From a virus, in the IMG/VR virus record IMGVR_UViG_3300008116_000135, positions 1 through 35,484 of that record: a stretch of 35,484 bases of DNA; one strand, given 5' to 3'. Every line of letters begins with the position of its first letter. The stretch's first letter is position 1. A program made the translations under genes and the position numbers. The notes beneath the pieces are model-generated. The model was not told the origin of the DNA, did not search any database, and worked only from the letters and a program-made list of their open reading frames with translations. Shown here piece by piece: positions 24,790-32,389 of this stretch.

Positions 24790-27700
24790 ATGACAACATC
24801 ACCTGTTACATCTAAAACATTTAAATTAGCACAGACGTTTTTTCTTGACCCTTCTGTAGTAAAAAATGCTACAGAAGTTGGCATTACAAAAATTGATTTG
24901 TTCATAAAGGCCAAGCCACCAGAACAAAACAATAAATCTGGTATCATGTCTCCAGGTATTGAATTATCAATAGTTCCTGTTATTAATGGTGTTCCAGCTA
25001 TTGATATGATGGGCGCTGTAAGACCAACAGAACCAACTGAACACGGTGCTAAATTCGCATTTTATTCAACCGGTGCAGTCGCCAGAAAAGAATGGGGGGA
25101 GATACAGGCTTCTAACAATGCAACTATTGCCACATCATTCACATTTCAACAGCCATATTTTTGTAAAACCAATTTAGAATATGCTATTCTTGTAAACTGT
25201 GATGGTAACGAAGATTTTATTTTCTGGAATTCTAAAAAAGGCGATAAACTTGTAGGCACTCAAACACCATCTCCTGGTGTGAGTGGAAAGAATATTGGTA
25301 ATTATTTTGAATTTATTAGCCCTATTCAAACTATGGCTAACACCACAGGTACTACTAATACAGTATCTACTAATACAGCTACTATTAATAATCCTTCTAA
25401 TCAAGTTACAAATATTAATCAAACTCAAGATCAAAAATATCTTCAGAGTAATTGGAAATCAGTTCCAGATTTAGATTTAAAATTTAGATTATATGTAGCA
25501 AGATATTTTTATGGTCAAGAACCTGTTGCGACTAATACATCAATTATAAACAACCCAACTATTAGTTCATCATATTTGTATAACCCTAATAGTTTCGTTA
25601 TTGAATCAAATGGTGGAATTGTTACATTAGTTGCCCCTGTCGAAAACAACGAATATATTTTATTTGATAGAAGACTTTCATCTACAACAGGAATGATTTA
25701 TGGTGATGTCGCCTATCAACAAGGTCCTTATTATCCAGGTAACAGAATTGTTTCAGGTGTATTAACGCCATTAACTGTTTCTGTAGTTGGAAGACCATCT
25801 AATGCGGATGCGAATTCGTTATTGTTGGACACATATACTACAGTTGTTGCTAATGGCAGTTATTTAATGGCAAACGGTTCAACGTTTAATGCTATTGGTG
25901 GTTTTAATAATTTATATACTACAAACCAAAATGATTTCGAAGCAATTGTTGTTGTCAGTGGAAATCAGATAAATGTCAGACGTGTTACTGACATTATATC
26001 CAACAATACTATTAAAGTTGCAGCAGCATTCAATATAACAAATAATGCTGCTTATTTCTTCAAAGCACCTATTGGTTTTATTAAGAGTGTCGAAAAAGCC
26101 GCTATAAATGGCAAAGACGATGACTTATTAACATTATATTCATCTAATGCAAATGGAACAATTAGATTTGTTAATAACTGTATTGAAAGTATAACTGTTA
26201 CTACTGCTGGTAGTGGTTATAGTAATTCCGATTATATTACTATTAGTGGCTATGAGGATATTAATTACTCTGTAAAGGGTGGTTATCCAGCTACTGCAAA
26301 TATTGTAACAAATGGGTCTGGTGCAATCACAGCAGTTTATGTTTCGAATCAAGGTTGTGGATTTGTCAATACTTCTTGGTTGACAGGAGCAAATGTTGTA
26401 ATTAGTAATTCAAGCAATCTTCCTTCAACGGGAACGTCTGCTGCATTTACATATAATATTGGTTCTACAATAAAAACACAATTCACACAAGGTAATGCTT
26501 ATTTCTCAAATGTCACAGTTACTAATATCGAGGCAATGAGAATTAAACCAGAAATTACAGTTAATAATCCTTTAGGAACTTCTTTTGCTGTTAGACACAG
26601 AAGTCTTTTCTATAGAGAAAAAGATGCCAATACGTATTCTGGGTTTGCTTATTATACCGGCACATCTGCTCAATCAGCAGCAACAGATACAATCTTAAAA
26701 ATATTCAAAGGCCATTCTATTGGTGGTTTTGATGAAAGCCCTGTTATTCCATCTAGGTCAAATCAGTTTGTTATGAGATACCAGGCAAATGGTGGTATAC
26801 CAGCAGCTAATGTTATTGGTGAAGTATTTTCTAATGCTGTATGTTTTCTTTTTGATACTAGTTCAAACAGTGAATATCAGGCAACATTCTTTGATCCAGA
26901 TATTACTAGATCACATTATGCGAAATATATTATCAACAATGATTATACTGGCGAAGAAACAAATTCTGGAAACGCATATGCCAAGCATGTTTGTACAAAG
27001 GTTTCCTTTGCCAAAGATAGACTAGCAGAAGATTTGTTAGTTTATTTAACAGCTTATAGACCAATCGGTACAGATATTAAAGTTTATGCAAAATTACACA
27101 ATTCAAAAGACACTGAACCATTCGATGATCATCAGTGGACTCTATTAGAATGTATTGATGGTGGTAGTGTTTATTCAAGTAGAGATAATTCAGCAGACTT
27201 TATCGAATTGACTTATAATATACCACAGTATCCTAATACATCTATTACATTTAATGGGTCTGTATCAGTATCACAGGGTAATGATATCGTTTCTGCAAAT
27301 GGTATTAATTTAGCAAATAGCACAACATATTTCCAATTTAATGGTAATAGTGCTGTTGATAATGCGAATGATTTTATTAGTATATCAAATCACACATTTA
27401 AAGATGGTGATACAGTAACATATTATTCATTGGCTGGAAATACAGCTATTTCTGGTCTAGCTAATGATACCATGTATTATATTGTTCAATCAAATTCTAC
27501 AGGTATTAAATTGGCATCTTCTTATGAAGGAGCAAATATAGATATTACTGCAACTGCTTCTTCCGCTGATGCTGGACATTATGTTTACAAAACAGCAGTT
27601 GTTGCTGACGATATGGTTAAAATTTATTCACGTATCTTCAATAATACATATGTAATTTGTATTGTTAATAATGTGATTAATAATTCAGCATTTAAGATTA

Positions 27701-28188
27701 AAAGAGGATTTGGTGATCTTTCTGCTAATCTGGTTGGTACTGTTACTGTAAATACAACATCAACAAATGTTGTTGGAACAGGTACCACATTTACATCTGA
27801 TTATTCTAATGGTGACTACATTGCTGTTTGGGTTAATACATCATTCTATGATGTAAGAAAAGTAAATGTTGTAGGTAATAATACGAGCATGAATACAGAT
27901 GCTGTATTTTCCTCTGCAAATACCACTGGTGCGTTCTATAGCTATCTAACACCAGACGCATTCAGTAATACTAGTGTCACTGGTGATGGCTTAAAACTTG
28001 ATTTAATCACTTTCAAGTATCAGGGTTTCAATAATCAATTAAATGAGAACGTTGTTCGATACTATAATTCAAGCATGGTTGAATTTGACGGTTATGATAG
28101 TTTCCAGATAAAACTTGTAATGATTTCAAACAATGAGTATGTAGTTCCAAAGATCGATGATGTTAGAGCAATTGGAGTTTCTGCATAA
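24790..28188 (+). CDS. Large virion structural protein, companion of the DUF4815 protein
   Basis: A 1132-residue protein that I cannot name in T4 terms. It starts with FKLAQTFFLDPSV and GITKIDLFIKAKP, then PGIELSIVPVINGVPAID (about 57-74). In other phages this type of segment (QTF-D...SIDLYF...VNG-P) is, to my memory, the C-terminal part of DUF4815 proteins, so the two genes may represent a split of one polypeptide. Downstream are beta modules (ITVTTAGSGYSNSDYITISG, NQGCGFVN), a FAVRHRSLFYREKDANTYSG region, a KHVCTKVSFAKDRLAEDL block (about 737-754) and a GTVTVNTTSTNVVGTGTTF module (about 979-997). Probably a baseplate-rim or fibre-base protein. Its stop overlaps the next start as TAATG. Confidence 0.6.
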   Translation: MTTSPVTSKTFKLAQTFFLDPSVVKNATEVGITKIDLFIKAKPPEQNNKSGIMSPGIELSIVPVINGVPAIDMMGAVRPTEPTEHGAKFAFYSTGAVARKEWGEIQASNNATIATSFTFQQPYFCKTNLEYAILVNCDGNEDFIFWNSKKGDKLVGTQTPSPGVSGKNIGNYFEFISPIQTMANTTGTTNTVSTNTATINNPSNQVTNINQTQDQKYLQSNWKSVPDLDLKFRLYVARYFYGQEPVATNTSIINNPTISSSYLYNPNSFVIESNGGIVTLVAPVENNEYILFDRRLSSTTGMIYGDVAYQQGPYYPGNRIVSGVLTPLTVSVVGRPSNADANSLLLDTYTTVVANGSYLMANGSTFNAIGGFNNLYTTNQNDFEAIVVVSGNQINVRRVTDIISNNTIKVAAAFNITNNAAYFFKAPIGFIKSVEKAAINGKDDDLLTLYSSNANGTIRFVNNCIESITVTTAGSGYSNSDYITISGYEDINYSVKGGYPATANIVTNGSGAITAVYVSNQGCGFVNTSWLTGANVVISNSSNLPSTGTSAAFTYNIGSTIKTQFTQGNAYFSNVTVTNIEAMRIKPEITVNNPLGTSFAVRHRSLFYREKDANTYSGFAYYTGTSAQSAATDTILKIFKGHSIGGFDESPVIPSRSNQFVMRYQANGGIPAANVIGEVFSNAVCFLFDTSSNSEYQATFFDPDITRSHYAKYIINNDYTGEETNSGNAYAKHVCTKVSFAKDRLAEDLLVYLTAYRPIGTDIKVYAKLHNSKDTEPFDDHQWTLLECIDGGSVYSSRDNSADFIELTYNIPQYPNTSITFNGSVSVSQGNDIVSANGINLANSTTYFQFNGNSAVDNANDFISISNHTFKDGDTVTYYSLAGNTAISGLANDTMYYIVQSNSTGIKLASSYEGANIDITATASSADAGHYVYKTAVVADDMVKIYSRIFNNTYVICIVNNVINNSAFKIKRGFGDLSANLVGTVTVNTTSTNVVGTGTTFTSDYSNGDYIAVWVNTSFYDVRKVNVVGNNTSMNTDAVFSSANTTGAFYSYLTPDAFSNTSVTGDGLKLDLITFKYQGFNNQLNENVVRYYNSSMVEFDGYDSFQIKLVMISNNEYVVPKIDDVRAIGVSA

Positions 28189-28406
28189 TGAATAATTTAA
28201 TTAAAACAAATATTCCAGGTTATTATAAAGACTCTGAGACAAATGCCGTTATAAATACTAGTAACGAATATGACACTATGAAAGCACAAAGAAAGAAATC
28301 TCAAGAGTTTGAGAACATGAAACACAAAATTAATAAAGTTGAAAATGACATTAATGATATTAAAAGTATGTTACTCCAAATCATAGACGGTAAGAAGAAT
28401 GGCTAA
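28188..28406 (+). CDS. Small coiled-coil protein, conserved hypothetical in structural operon
   Basis: A 72-residue protein. The first 28 residues (IPGYYKDSETNAVINT) resemble a short motif seen in small proteins of cyanophage structural clusters; the rest (about 30-66) is a heptad-like charged helix, KVENDINDIKSMLLQI. It overlaps the previous gene by one base (TAATG) and the next by 8 nt, so it is translated with them. A scaffold or oligomerisation role in fibre or baseplate assembly is conceivable; no function can be assigned. Confidence 0.6.
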   Translation: MNNLIKTNIPGYYKDSETNAVINTSNEYDTMKAQRKKSQEFENMKHKINKVENDINDIKSMLLQIIDGKKNG

Positions 28407-29079
28407 ACAGTATCCAGTAGTTGATATCTCTACAGACAATTTTAATACGTGGATTACACGAACAAATGATTTGGTTGTTTTTGCCAATGTTGAAGTTGTT
28501 AGCGTTAATTCATTTTCTAATGCTACACAGGTAGGTGCCAAAACTACCGGTGATGGTCATGTCAATGGTCATTTTTCTGCCAACATTTTAGCAACAAATT
28601 CTTTAAAAGGTGGGAATACTTTAAGTGCTGCCAATCTAACGGTGTATTCTAATACCATATTTAATGAAGTTTATATAATCGTGGGTAACTCTACTCAAAA
28701 TATTGTTACTAATTCTACTTCTATGACTGTCAATAATACAGTCAATCAAACTTCTTTTATTTCAAATACTACTGGCACAACTGTTCATATTGTCGATAAT
28801 TTTGCTATCAACACATACAGAGGCGGTCAATATACAATAACTATAAAAGATACATCAACAAGTGCTAATGCATATCAAGTAAGTCAATTATTAGTCCTTC
28901 AGTCTGGGGCTACTGACAATGCATTTGTTACAGAATATGGTATTATAACGTCGAACGCTTCCGTTGGTCAATTAGGTGTGTTTTCTGCTAATGCAAATTC
29001 CACTCATGTAAAATTAAACTTTACACCAACGGTAGCAAATAGTACTTTAAAAGGTTCAAGAACTCTAATAGCGGTCTAA
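28399..29079 (+). CDS. Structural protein with fibre-like Asn/Thr-rich repeats
   Basis: A 226-residue protein. An N-terminal segment (VDISTDNFNTWITRTNDLV, residues about 8-26) resembles starts of marine phage virion proteins. The middle (about 35-120) is Asn/Thr/Ser-rich and fibre-like. The C-terminal 90 residues (YRGGQYTITIKDTS, QVSQLLVLQSGATDNAFVTE and TLKGSRTLIAV) form a beta domain that I recognise from many marine phage structural proteins. The start overlaps the end of the coiled-coil gene. Probably a small fibre or decoration subunit of the baseplate. Confidence 0.6.
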   Translation: MAKQYPVVDISTDNFNTWITRTNDLVVFANVEVVSVNSFSNATQVGAKTTGDGHVNGHFSANILATNSLKGGNTLSAANLTVYSNTIFNEVYIIVGNSTQNIVTNSTSMTVNNTVNQTSFISNTTGTTVHIVDNFAINTYRGGQYTITIKDTSTSANAYQVSQLLVLQSGATDNAFVTEYGIITSNASVGQLGVFSANANSTHVKLNFTPTVANSTLKGSRTLIAV

Positions 29080-29080
29080 A

Positions 29081-29404
29081 ATGGCATCAAAAGCAAATTT
29101 AGTTATAGATCAAGGTTCTACATATAGTGTGGATGTTGCCTTAAGAGATGAAAACGGTGATGATCTAGTAACGTCAGGATACACATCAAGAGCACAAATG
29201 AGGAAGCATTACACTTCCTCAAATTCTGTTTCATTTACTACTGCTATTTCAAATGGTAATTTGACTTTATCTTTGTCTGCCAATCAAACTTCAAATATCG
29301 TTTCTGGTAGATATGTATATGATGCTGAAATAATTGATAGTTCTGGAGTTGTAACAAGAATAGTAGAAGGCATTGTAACTGTCACACCAGAGGTTACTAG
29401 ATGA
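29081..29404 (+). CDS. Small conserved virion protein (beta-sandwich-like)
   Basis: A 107-residue, all-beta looking protein: ANLVIDQGSTYSVDVALRDE (residues 5-24), SGYTSRAQMRKHYTSSNSV, GRYVYDAEIIDSSG and a final EGIVTVTPEVTR. This exact sequence style is common in structural operons of marine T4-like and T7-like phages, where it is usually left as a hypothetical structural protein. It is translated in a tight chain: 1 nt after the upstream stop, and its own stop overlaps the next start (ATGA). Confidence 0.65.
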   Translation: MASKANLVIDQGSTYSVDVALRDENGDDLVTSGYTSRAQMRKHYTSSNSVSFTTAISNGNLTLSLSANQTSNIVSGRYVYDAEIIDSSGVVTRIVEGIVTVTPEVTR

Positions 29405-29664
29405 CTATAACCGCCACGATCAAGAGAAGGTCTCCAAAGGTCGGCGTAAAATTAAATAGTAATACTGGTTCTATTCAAACCACCACACCTGTTACTATTC
29501 AGACTAATGTTGCTAAAAATAGAATTGATACTCTTGCAGATGTCAACGCCTCAAATGAGGCAAATGGGGCAACTTTAGTCTATAACGCTACTAATGATAC
29601 ATATGTTGTGCAGCAATTAAATTTTTCTGATTTAGCTGGTGATTTAGATGGTGGAACTTTTTAA
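29401..29664 (+). CDS. Small structural protein ending in LDGGTF
   Basis: An 87-residue protein. It begins with a basic segment (TATIKRRSPKVGVKLN) and contains RIDTLADVNASNEANGATLV followed by YNATNDTYVVQQ (about 41-72), a pattern seen in small marine phage virion proteins preceding fibre genes. Its last six residues, LDGGTF, are identical to those of the next gene, the 805-aa fibre. It starts inside the previous stop (ATGA). A promoter-like box and an AT-only hairpin follow it. Confidence 0.6.
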   Translation: MTITATIKRRSPKVGVKLNSNTGSIQTTTPVTIQTNVAKNRIDTLADVNASNEANGATLVYNATNDTYVVQQLNFSDLAGDLDGGTF

Positions 29665-29688
29665 TTTTATAAATAATTAAAATTTTTT
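29659..29688 (+). terminator. AT-only inverted repeat with T-run, overlapping a promoter box
   Basis: TTTTAATT (29659-29666) and AATTAAAA (29675-29682) are complementary and flank an 8-nt loop; six T follow (29683-29688). The shape is that of an intrinsic terminator but the stem has no GC pair, so it would be weak at best. Confidence 0.25.
29668..29675 (+). promoter_or_regulatory. Late-type promoter box (TATAAATA) for the fibre cassette
   Basis: Exact late consensus in the 38-nt gap before the 805-aa fibre gene, 27 nt upstream of its ATG, with GAGG about 10 nt before the ATG. Expected start site is near 29681. It would allow the fibre genes to be transcribed apart from the baseplate operon. 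Confidence 0.6.
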
Positions 29689-29702
29689 AAGAGGAAATTT
29701 AA

Positions 29703-32120
29703 ATGGCCAATAATAAGATTCAGATTAAACGATCTGCAACTAATTCTACTGTACCTTCTCTTTCTAATGGTGAACTTGCATTTACTGGTAATGGCGATAT
29801 TCTTTATATTGGCCATCCAGATGGCACCACTGGTAATATAAGAATTGGTGGTAAACAATTCCCTGGTACACTTACTGCGAATCAGGCATTGGTGGCCAAC
29901 TCTACTTCTGGCATTGATAAACTTATCACAGCAAATTTAACCTTAAGTTCATTTTCAGTAAGTACAATTAATGCTGTTGCAAACCTTACTCATCTTGGTG
30001 CGGCATCTAATAGTGAATTGACTACAACATGGGCAATTAAAAATTTCGTAGACCTTAAAGTCGCACAAGCATCCAATCCTCAAGGAACAAACGGTCAATT
30101 CCAATATAATGATTCCGGTGTACTAGCTGGTACACCTAATATGACGTTTGATAAAACTGCCAACACTATTACGATTGGCAACTCTACAGTAAATGTTCAG
30201 CTTGGTTATACTGGTTCTGTCAATGCATTAGCACATTTCCATGGTAATCAAAATGCTTATGTTCAAGTTATTTTAAATAATATTAATGCTGGTAATGCTG
30301 CATCTTCTGATTATGTTGCAGAAAACGATTTAGGTACAGAGACAACTAATTTCGTTGATTTAGGCATCAATAGCTCCACATATGCTGATCCTAATTTCTC
30401 TGCTATGGGTGCTGGTGATGCATATCTTTATACAGCAAATAATGATCTTGTAATTGGTACAGCAGATTCTAGTGGTGGTGAATTAAGATTCATTACAGGT
30501 GGTACTACTACTTCTCAAGTTAGAGCAACTGTCACAGTTGGTGGTAATGTTGGTATCGGTAATACCACACCTAATGCAAGATTGCAAGTTACTGGCACAG
30601 CAAACATTTCTGGTCTAACTACTGTTTCTGCCAATCTTGTTCTTGGTGCTGGTTTAACAGCAAATGGTTCTGGTGGTTCTGCTGGTCATGTTCTTAAGTC
30701 TGGTGGGTCAGGTAATGTTTATTGGGATGCAACAACAGCAACTGTTGCTGGTTCTGACACACAAGTTCAATATAATGACGGCGGCGCTCTTGCTGGTGCA
30801 GTAGGATTCACATATAGCAAAACAACAAATAATGTTGCTATTGCTAATACATTACATATTCCTGTAAACAATGCATTTGGTAATGTCACGACAGGTGGTT
30901 CATTAGCTAACTCGACAACTTTTGCTATTGGTAATTCATCTGTCAATTCTATTCATACTTCTTCGCTTTTAAGAATTACAAATGCAACAGAAACTATGAA
31001 TGTCACTGCTCTTGGTGTAGCAGTTGGTATTTCTGTTGTTAATACGACACAAATTGCTGTTGGTTCAAATAACTTCATAAACGCAACAGCAATGGATATC
31101 GGTAATACAGTAGTAACCAGCACATTACTTACACTAGGTGGTCAGATTAATGCCAATGGTGGTGTTGGTTCTGCTGGTCAAGCACTAATTTCTGCTGGTG
31201 CTGCTAATACTTATTGGGCAACAATAGGTAATGGTACAGTTACATCTGTTGCATCTGGAAATGGTATCACTGGTGGCACAATTACTTCATCTGGAACACT
31301 CTATGTCACAGAAGGTGTTGGCCTTGCAGTTAACACAACTGGTGTTCATGTTAAGGCAAACAGTGGTATTATTGCCAACTCAACAGGAACATTCGTTGCT
31401 GCGAATACAACAGGTGGTCTACTTGCTAATTCAACATTACAAGTCAAGATTGGTACAGGTCTAGTATTTGATGGTTCTGGTAATGTTGCAGTTAACGCTG
31501 CCTCACTTTCATTTACAGACTTAACTGTTTCTGGAAACTTGACTGTTCTTGGTGATCTTGTTTCACTTAATGTTGCTACTCTTGCAGTCGAAGACCCATT
31601 AATTGTTCTAGCAAAAGATCAAAGCAATACAACAACTTATACAGATGCTGTTGATATTGGTTTCTTTGGCTCTTATGGTAACACATTAACAAAGAACTGG
31701 TCAGGTCTATTCCGTGACCAAAGCGATTCTGGAATCTATAAATTATTCAGTGGTAATATTCCAGAACCAACTACAACTGTTGATACAACAAATGTTAACT
31801 TCTCTTATGCTACACTTCAGACATATTTAAGAACTGGTGGCGCTGGCGCAACAGGACTTATTTCAAACGCCACTCATATTGCTATTACTGCTAACTCAAC
31901 ACTTAATGTTGCAATTGCTGCAAACACATTAACACTAACCACACCACTTGCAACTACATCAGGTGGAACAGGATTAAATAGTTTTGCAGTTGGTGATTTG
32001 CTTGTTGGTAATAGTAGCAATGCACTAACACGTCTTGCTTCTGGTGCAGACGGTTATGTTCTTCAGATTAATGGAACAGGTGTTGTGGCATGGAATACAC
32101 TAGACGGTGGAACGTTCTAA
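29703..32120 (+). CDS. Tail fibre protein, 805 aa
   Basis: A long Gly/Thr/Ser/Asn-rich fibre. The N-terminus (NNKIQIKRSATNSTVPSL, SNGELAFT, ILYIGHPDG) is the usual virion-attachment type start, shared with the gene at 32390. It then has repeats such as GTNGQFQYNDSGVLAG and GSDTQVQYNDGGALAG, a GNVGIGNTTPNARLQVTG repeat (about residue 281), a triple-helix-like GTVTSVASGNGITGGT module (about 510), a LTVSGNLTVLGDLVSL segment (about 611-626), VEDPLIVLAKDQ and DIGFFGSYGN, and a conserved tail ending in GYVLQINGTGVVAWNTLDGGTF-type sequence. Role: receptor contact or fibre shaft. Homotrimer formation is expected from the family. Confidence 0.85.
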   Translation: MANNKIQIKRSATNSTVPSLSNGELAFTGNGDILYIGHPDGTTGNIRIGGKQFPGTLTANQALVANSTSGIDKLITANLTLSSFSVSTINAVANLTHLGAASNSELTTTWAIKNFVDLKVAQASNPQGTNGQFQYNDSGVLAGTPNMTFDKTANTITIGNSTVNVQLGYTGSVNALAHFHGNQNAYVQVILNNINAGNAASSDYVAENDLGTETTNFVDLGINSSTYADPNFSAMGAGDAYLYTANNDLVIGTADSSGGELRFITGGTTTSQVRATVTVGGNVGIGNTTPNARLQVTGTANISGLTTVSANLVLGAGLTANGSGGSAGHVLKSGGSGNVYWDATTATVAGSDTQVQYNDGGALAGAVGFTYSKTTNNVAIANTLHIPVNNAFGNVTTGGSLANSTTFAIGNSSVNSIHTSSLLRITNATETMNVTALGVAVGISVVNTTQIAVGSNNFINATAMDIGNTVVTSTLLTLGGQINANGGVGSAGQALISAGAANTYWATIGNGTVTSVASGNGITGGTITSSGTLYVTEGVGLAVNTTGVHVKANSGIIANSTGTFVAANTTGGLLANSTLQVKIGTGLVFDGSGNVAVNAASLSFTDLTVSGNLTVLGDLVSLNVATLAVEDPLIVLAKDQSNTTTYTDAVDIGFFGSYGNTLTKNWSGLFRDQSDSGIYKLFSGNIPEPTTTVDTTNVNFSYATLQTYLRTGGAGATGLISNATHIAITANSTLNVAIAANTLTLTTPLATTSGGTGLNSFAVGDLLVGNSSNALTRLASGADGYVLQINGTGVVAWNTLDGGTF

Positions 32121-32138
32121 TAAACTGAAAGGTATATC

Positions 32139-32348
32139 ATGGATACTGAATTTGTAAATCTTTATATCACAAGAATCGTAAAAGAAGTTGAGGAGCTTAC
32201 CAAAAGTAGGCTCCTCAATGAGGCTAGATACGCTTATCTAGAAAAAGTAAACGAAGAATTGTTAAAGAAAATAGAATCATTAGAATCTCAATTAGATAAA
32301 CAAAATAAAAGAAAGACAAAAGAAGTAAATACTTCTGATACTTTTTAA
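32139..32348 (+). CDS. Small coiled-coil protein between fibre genes
   Basis: A 69-residue, strongly helical and charged protein (ITRIVKEVEELTKSRLLNEA, then VNEELLKKIESLESQLDK). The heptad spacing suggests a coiled coil. AAAGG lies before the ATG. Its position between two fibre genes suits a fibre assembly helper or joint, but there is no family I can name. Confidence 0.6.
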   Translation: MDTEFVNLYITRIVKEVEELTKSRLLNEARYAYLEKVNEELLKKIESLESQLDKQNKRKTKEVNTSDTF

Positions 32349-32389
32349 CCCTTCGGTATATACCGTTTGATTATTTTTGAGGGAGCCAT

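Noticed and set aside
24531-24947. 138-codon minus-strand frame across the junction of the giant protein and its companion
   Set aside because: It lies antisense to two well-supported genes and has no recognisable motif or ribosome site.
28250-28257. TATAAATA inside the 72-aa coiled-coil gene
   Set aside because: It lies within codons for AVINT, more than 140 nt before the next start, and several chance matches are expected in 35 kb of such AT-rich DNA. It could be real but there is no positional support.
32354-32365. Perfect 12-bp palindrome CGGTATATACCG before the 414-aa fibre
   Set aside because: As a hairpin it has only four pairs and no T-run directly after it; it is not a terminator, and no operator role can be supported from one copy.
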